The notes under the pieces are model-generated. The model did no database searches. It was not told the DNA's origin and worked only from the letters and a program-made list of their open reading frames with translations. Of a stretch of DNA of 64,000 nucleotides, positions 62,555 through 64,000 are shown piece after piece. How positions within the stretch are numbered: the stretch's first letter is position 1; each line of letters begins with the position of its first letter. The translations under genes were made by a program, and so were the position numbers. The stretch is taken from the NCBI GenBank assembly GCA_963204915.1, contig CAUJHS010000094.1, positions 62,001 through 126,000 of the forward strand, written 5' to 3'. This stretch comes from Planctomycetota bacterium (GTDB lineage: Bacteria > Planctomycetota > Planctomycetia > Pirellulales > Pirellulaceae).

Positions 62555-64000
62555 ATGAATCTCATCGAAGAACATGCACTGAACCTGACGCGCCGTCAGT
62601 TTTTTGGCTCATCGGGCTTGCGCATAGGAGGCGTTGCCCTTGCCCTGATGGGGGTAGACGGCGTTTTCGCGGGCGATTCTGAACCTTCGCCCGTGGTAAT
62701 GCACCCGCCGTTGCCAGGAATGCCGCATTTCGCCGCAAAGGCGAAGTCGGTGATTTATCTCCACATGAATGGCGGTCCTGCGCAAATGGATTTGTGGGAT
62801 TACAAACCGAAACTTACTGAGTTTTTTGATAAGGACCTGCCCGAAACGGTGCGCATGGGCCAGCGAATCACAACGATGACAAGTGGCCAGTCGCGGTTAC
62901 CTGTGGCGCCGTCGATGTTTAAGTTTGCGCAGCATGGGCAGTCGGGGATGTGGGTTAGCGAGCTGCTACCGCACACGGCTAAGTGCGTTGATGATATCGC
63001 ACTGGTGAAGTCCGTTCATACGAACGCGATCAATCACGATCCGGCGTGTACATTCGTCATGACGGGCAGCGAAGTTCCTGGTAAGCCAAGCCTAGGCTCG
63101 TGGTTGTCGTATGGCTTGGGAAGTGAAAGCAACGACTTGCCGGGTTTTGTCGTTCTCACGCCCAATTGGAAGTCAGGCGCGGCGGCCCAAGCGTTGTTCA
63201 GTCGCATGTGGTCGAGTGGCTTTCTGGCGAGCAAGTACACCGGCGTGGTTCTACGACACATGGGCGATCCCGTGTTGTACGTGCAGAATCCACCTGGTGT
63301 AAGCGCAAAGAACCGCCGAGCCATGCTCGACACATTGGGGGAGTTGAATCGCCGAACTTTTGCAAAGTTCAATGATCCAGAGACGCAAACCCGCATCGCG
63401 CAGTATGAAATGGCGTTTCGCATGCAGACGAGCGTGCCCGACCTTACCAACCTATCGAGCGAATCGCAGGCGACGCTGGATTTGTACGGCCCTGACGTTA
63501 CAAAACCGGGAACTTTCGCCGCGAGCGCGCTACTCGCACGGCGTTTGGTCGAGCGCGGCGTACGAGTGGTGAAAATTCTCCACCGAGGGTGGGATCAGCA
63601 CGGCAATTTGCCGCGGGATCTCAGGTCGCAATGTGAAGATACCGATAAACCTTGCGCCGGTTTATTGATGGACCTCAAACGACTCGGATTGCTCGAAAGC
63701 ACGGTTGTTGTTTGGGGCGGCGAATTCGGCCGTACGGTTTACTCGCAAGGAAAGTTGACGCCGGACAATTACGGCCGCGACCACCATCCCAGAAACTTTT
63801 GTATGTGGCTTGCGGGAGGTGGAATTAAGGGAGGGGTGGTTTATGGCGAAACCGACGACTTCAGCTATAACGTGGTGCAAGATCCCGTGCATGTAAATGA
63901 TGTCAACGCCACCATTCTTCAATGTCTGGGCATCGACGGCGACCGTTTCACCGTCAAATTTCAAGGTTTGGATCAACGCCTAATCGGCGTTGAAGGTGCA
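62555..64000 (+). CDS. DUF1501 domain protein (partial, 3' end beyond window)
   Basis: An open frame of 482 codons from the ATG at 62555 to the window edge, without a stop. It starts with a twin-arginine signal ('[20 protein letters not shown]') and then shows the DUF1501 alkaline-phosphatase-like fold: '[20 protein letters not shown]', '[20 protein letters not shown]', '[15 protein letters not shown]', '[17 protein letters not shown]' and '[15 protein letters not shown]'. It pairs with the preceding DUF1549/DUF1553 gene (121-base gap, likely operon). The C-terminal end should match the fragment at the start of this window in family, not necessarily in gene. Confidence 0.94.
   Translation, partial: MNLIEEHALNLTRRQFFGSSGLRIGGVALALMGVDGVFAGDSEPSPVVMHPPLPGMPHFAAKAKSVIYLHMNGGPAQMDLWDYKPKLTEFFDKDLPETVRMGQRITTMTSGQSRLPVAPSMFKFAQHGQSGMWVSELLPHTAKCVDDIALVKSVHTNAINHDPACTFVMTGSEVPGKPSLGSWLSYGLGSESNDLPGFVVLTPNWKSGAAAQALFSRMWSSGFLASKYTGVVLRHMGDPVLYVQNPPGVSAKNRRAMLDTLGELNRRTFAKFNDPETQTRIAQYEMAFRMQTSVPDLTNLSSESQATLDLYGPDVTKPGTFAASALLARRLVERGVRVVKILHRGWDQHGNLPRDLRSQCEDTDKPCAGLLMDLKRLGLLESTVVVWGGEFGRTVYSQGKLTPDNYGRDHHPRNFCMWLAGGGIKGGVVYGETDDFSYNVVQDPVHVNDVNATILQCLGIDGDRFTVKFQGLDQRLIGVEGA

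Noticed and set aside
1-64000. Search for CRISPR arrays, insertion sequences, integrases, prophage genes and rRNA
   Set aside because: No spaced repeats, transposase motifs, phage proteins or rRNA stretches were seen; the short palindromes found are explained as REP-like elements or terminators.

Overview
The window reads as a chromosomal segment of a planctomycete (Planctomycetota, most likely a Pirellulales-type member). The evidence is the gene content: DUF1501, DUF1549/DUF1553, DUF1552 and DUF1592 proteins with CxxCH haem motifs, a PVC-type haem-binding protein with HEAT repeats, two sulfatases, a Tat-exported Gfo/Idh/MocA oxidoreductase, a VIT-VWA giant protein, and frequent strand switching with long gaps that hold palindromic repeats. 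No rRNA, tRNA, CRISPR array, prophage, transposase or plasmid gene was recognised. The species assignment is an inference from families, not from a marker gene.

Layout. 1-10 kb: the tail of a DUF1501 gene, a VIT-VWA protein, an SMI1/KNR4 protein, and a DUF1592 plus DUF1552 pair separated by a cluster of palindromic repeats. 10-22 kb: an isochorismatase-like hydrolase and a methyltransferase, then a five-gene co-directional run: an amidohydrolase/beta-lactamase fusion, a fused binding-protein/permease ABC subunit with its ATPase, a PQQ-type propeller with membrane helices, and a two-part alpha/beta hydrolase. This could serve uptake and breakdown of amino-acid or peptide derivatives. 21-34 kb: HEAT/zinc-ribbon, AhpD-like, sialidase, oxidoreductase, HEAT, glycine-zipper, DASS transporter and PVC cytochrome genes.

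34-42 kb holds the most unusual locus: a RelA/SpoT-type nucleotide synthetase domain joined to TPR repeats, a SLOG-like Rossmann domain and a C-terminal RyR domain, followed on the same strand by a protein made of two degenerate Nudix domains. This looks like a nucleotide-signalling or conflict module. It is divergent, 73 bases apart, from a HlyD adaptor gene, beyond which lies a fused ABC-2 exporter.

42-64 kb: CsaA, a sulfatase, a sulfatase fused to a nucleoside-hydrolase-like domain, a BON protein, a possible small RNA, an NHL-propeller plus di-haem peroxidase operon, glmU(N-terminal)-prs overlapping genes, N-formylglutamate amidohydrolase with threonine aldolase, a large acyl-CoA dehydrogenase, alaS, and a DUF1549/DUF1553 + DUF1501 pair whose last gene runs off the window. 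All functional statements rest on reading motifs by eye; no database search was possible.
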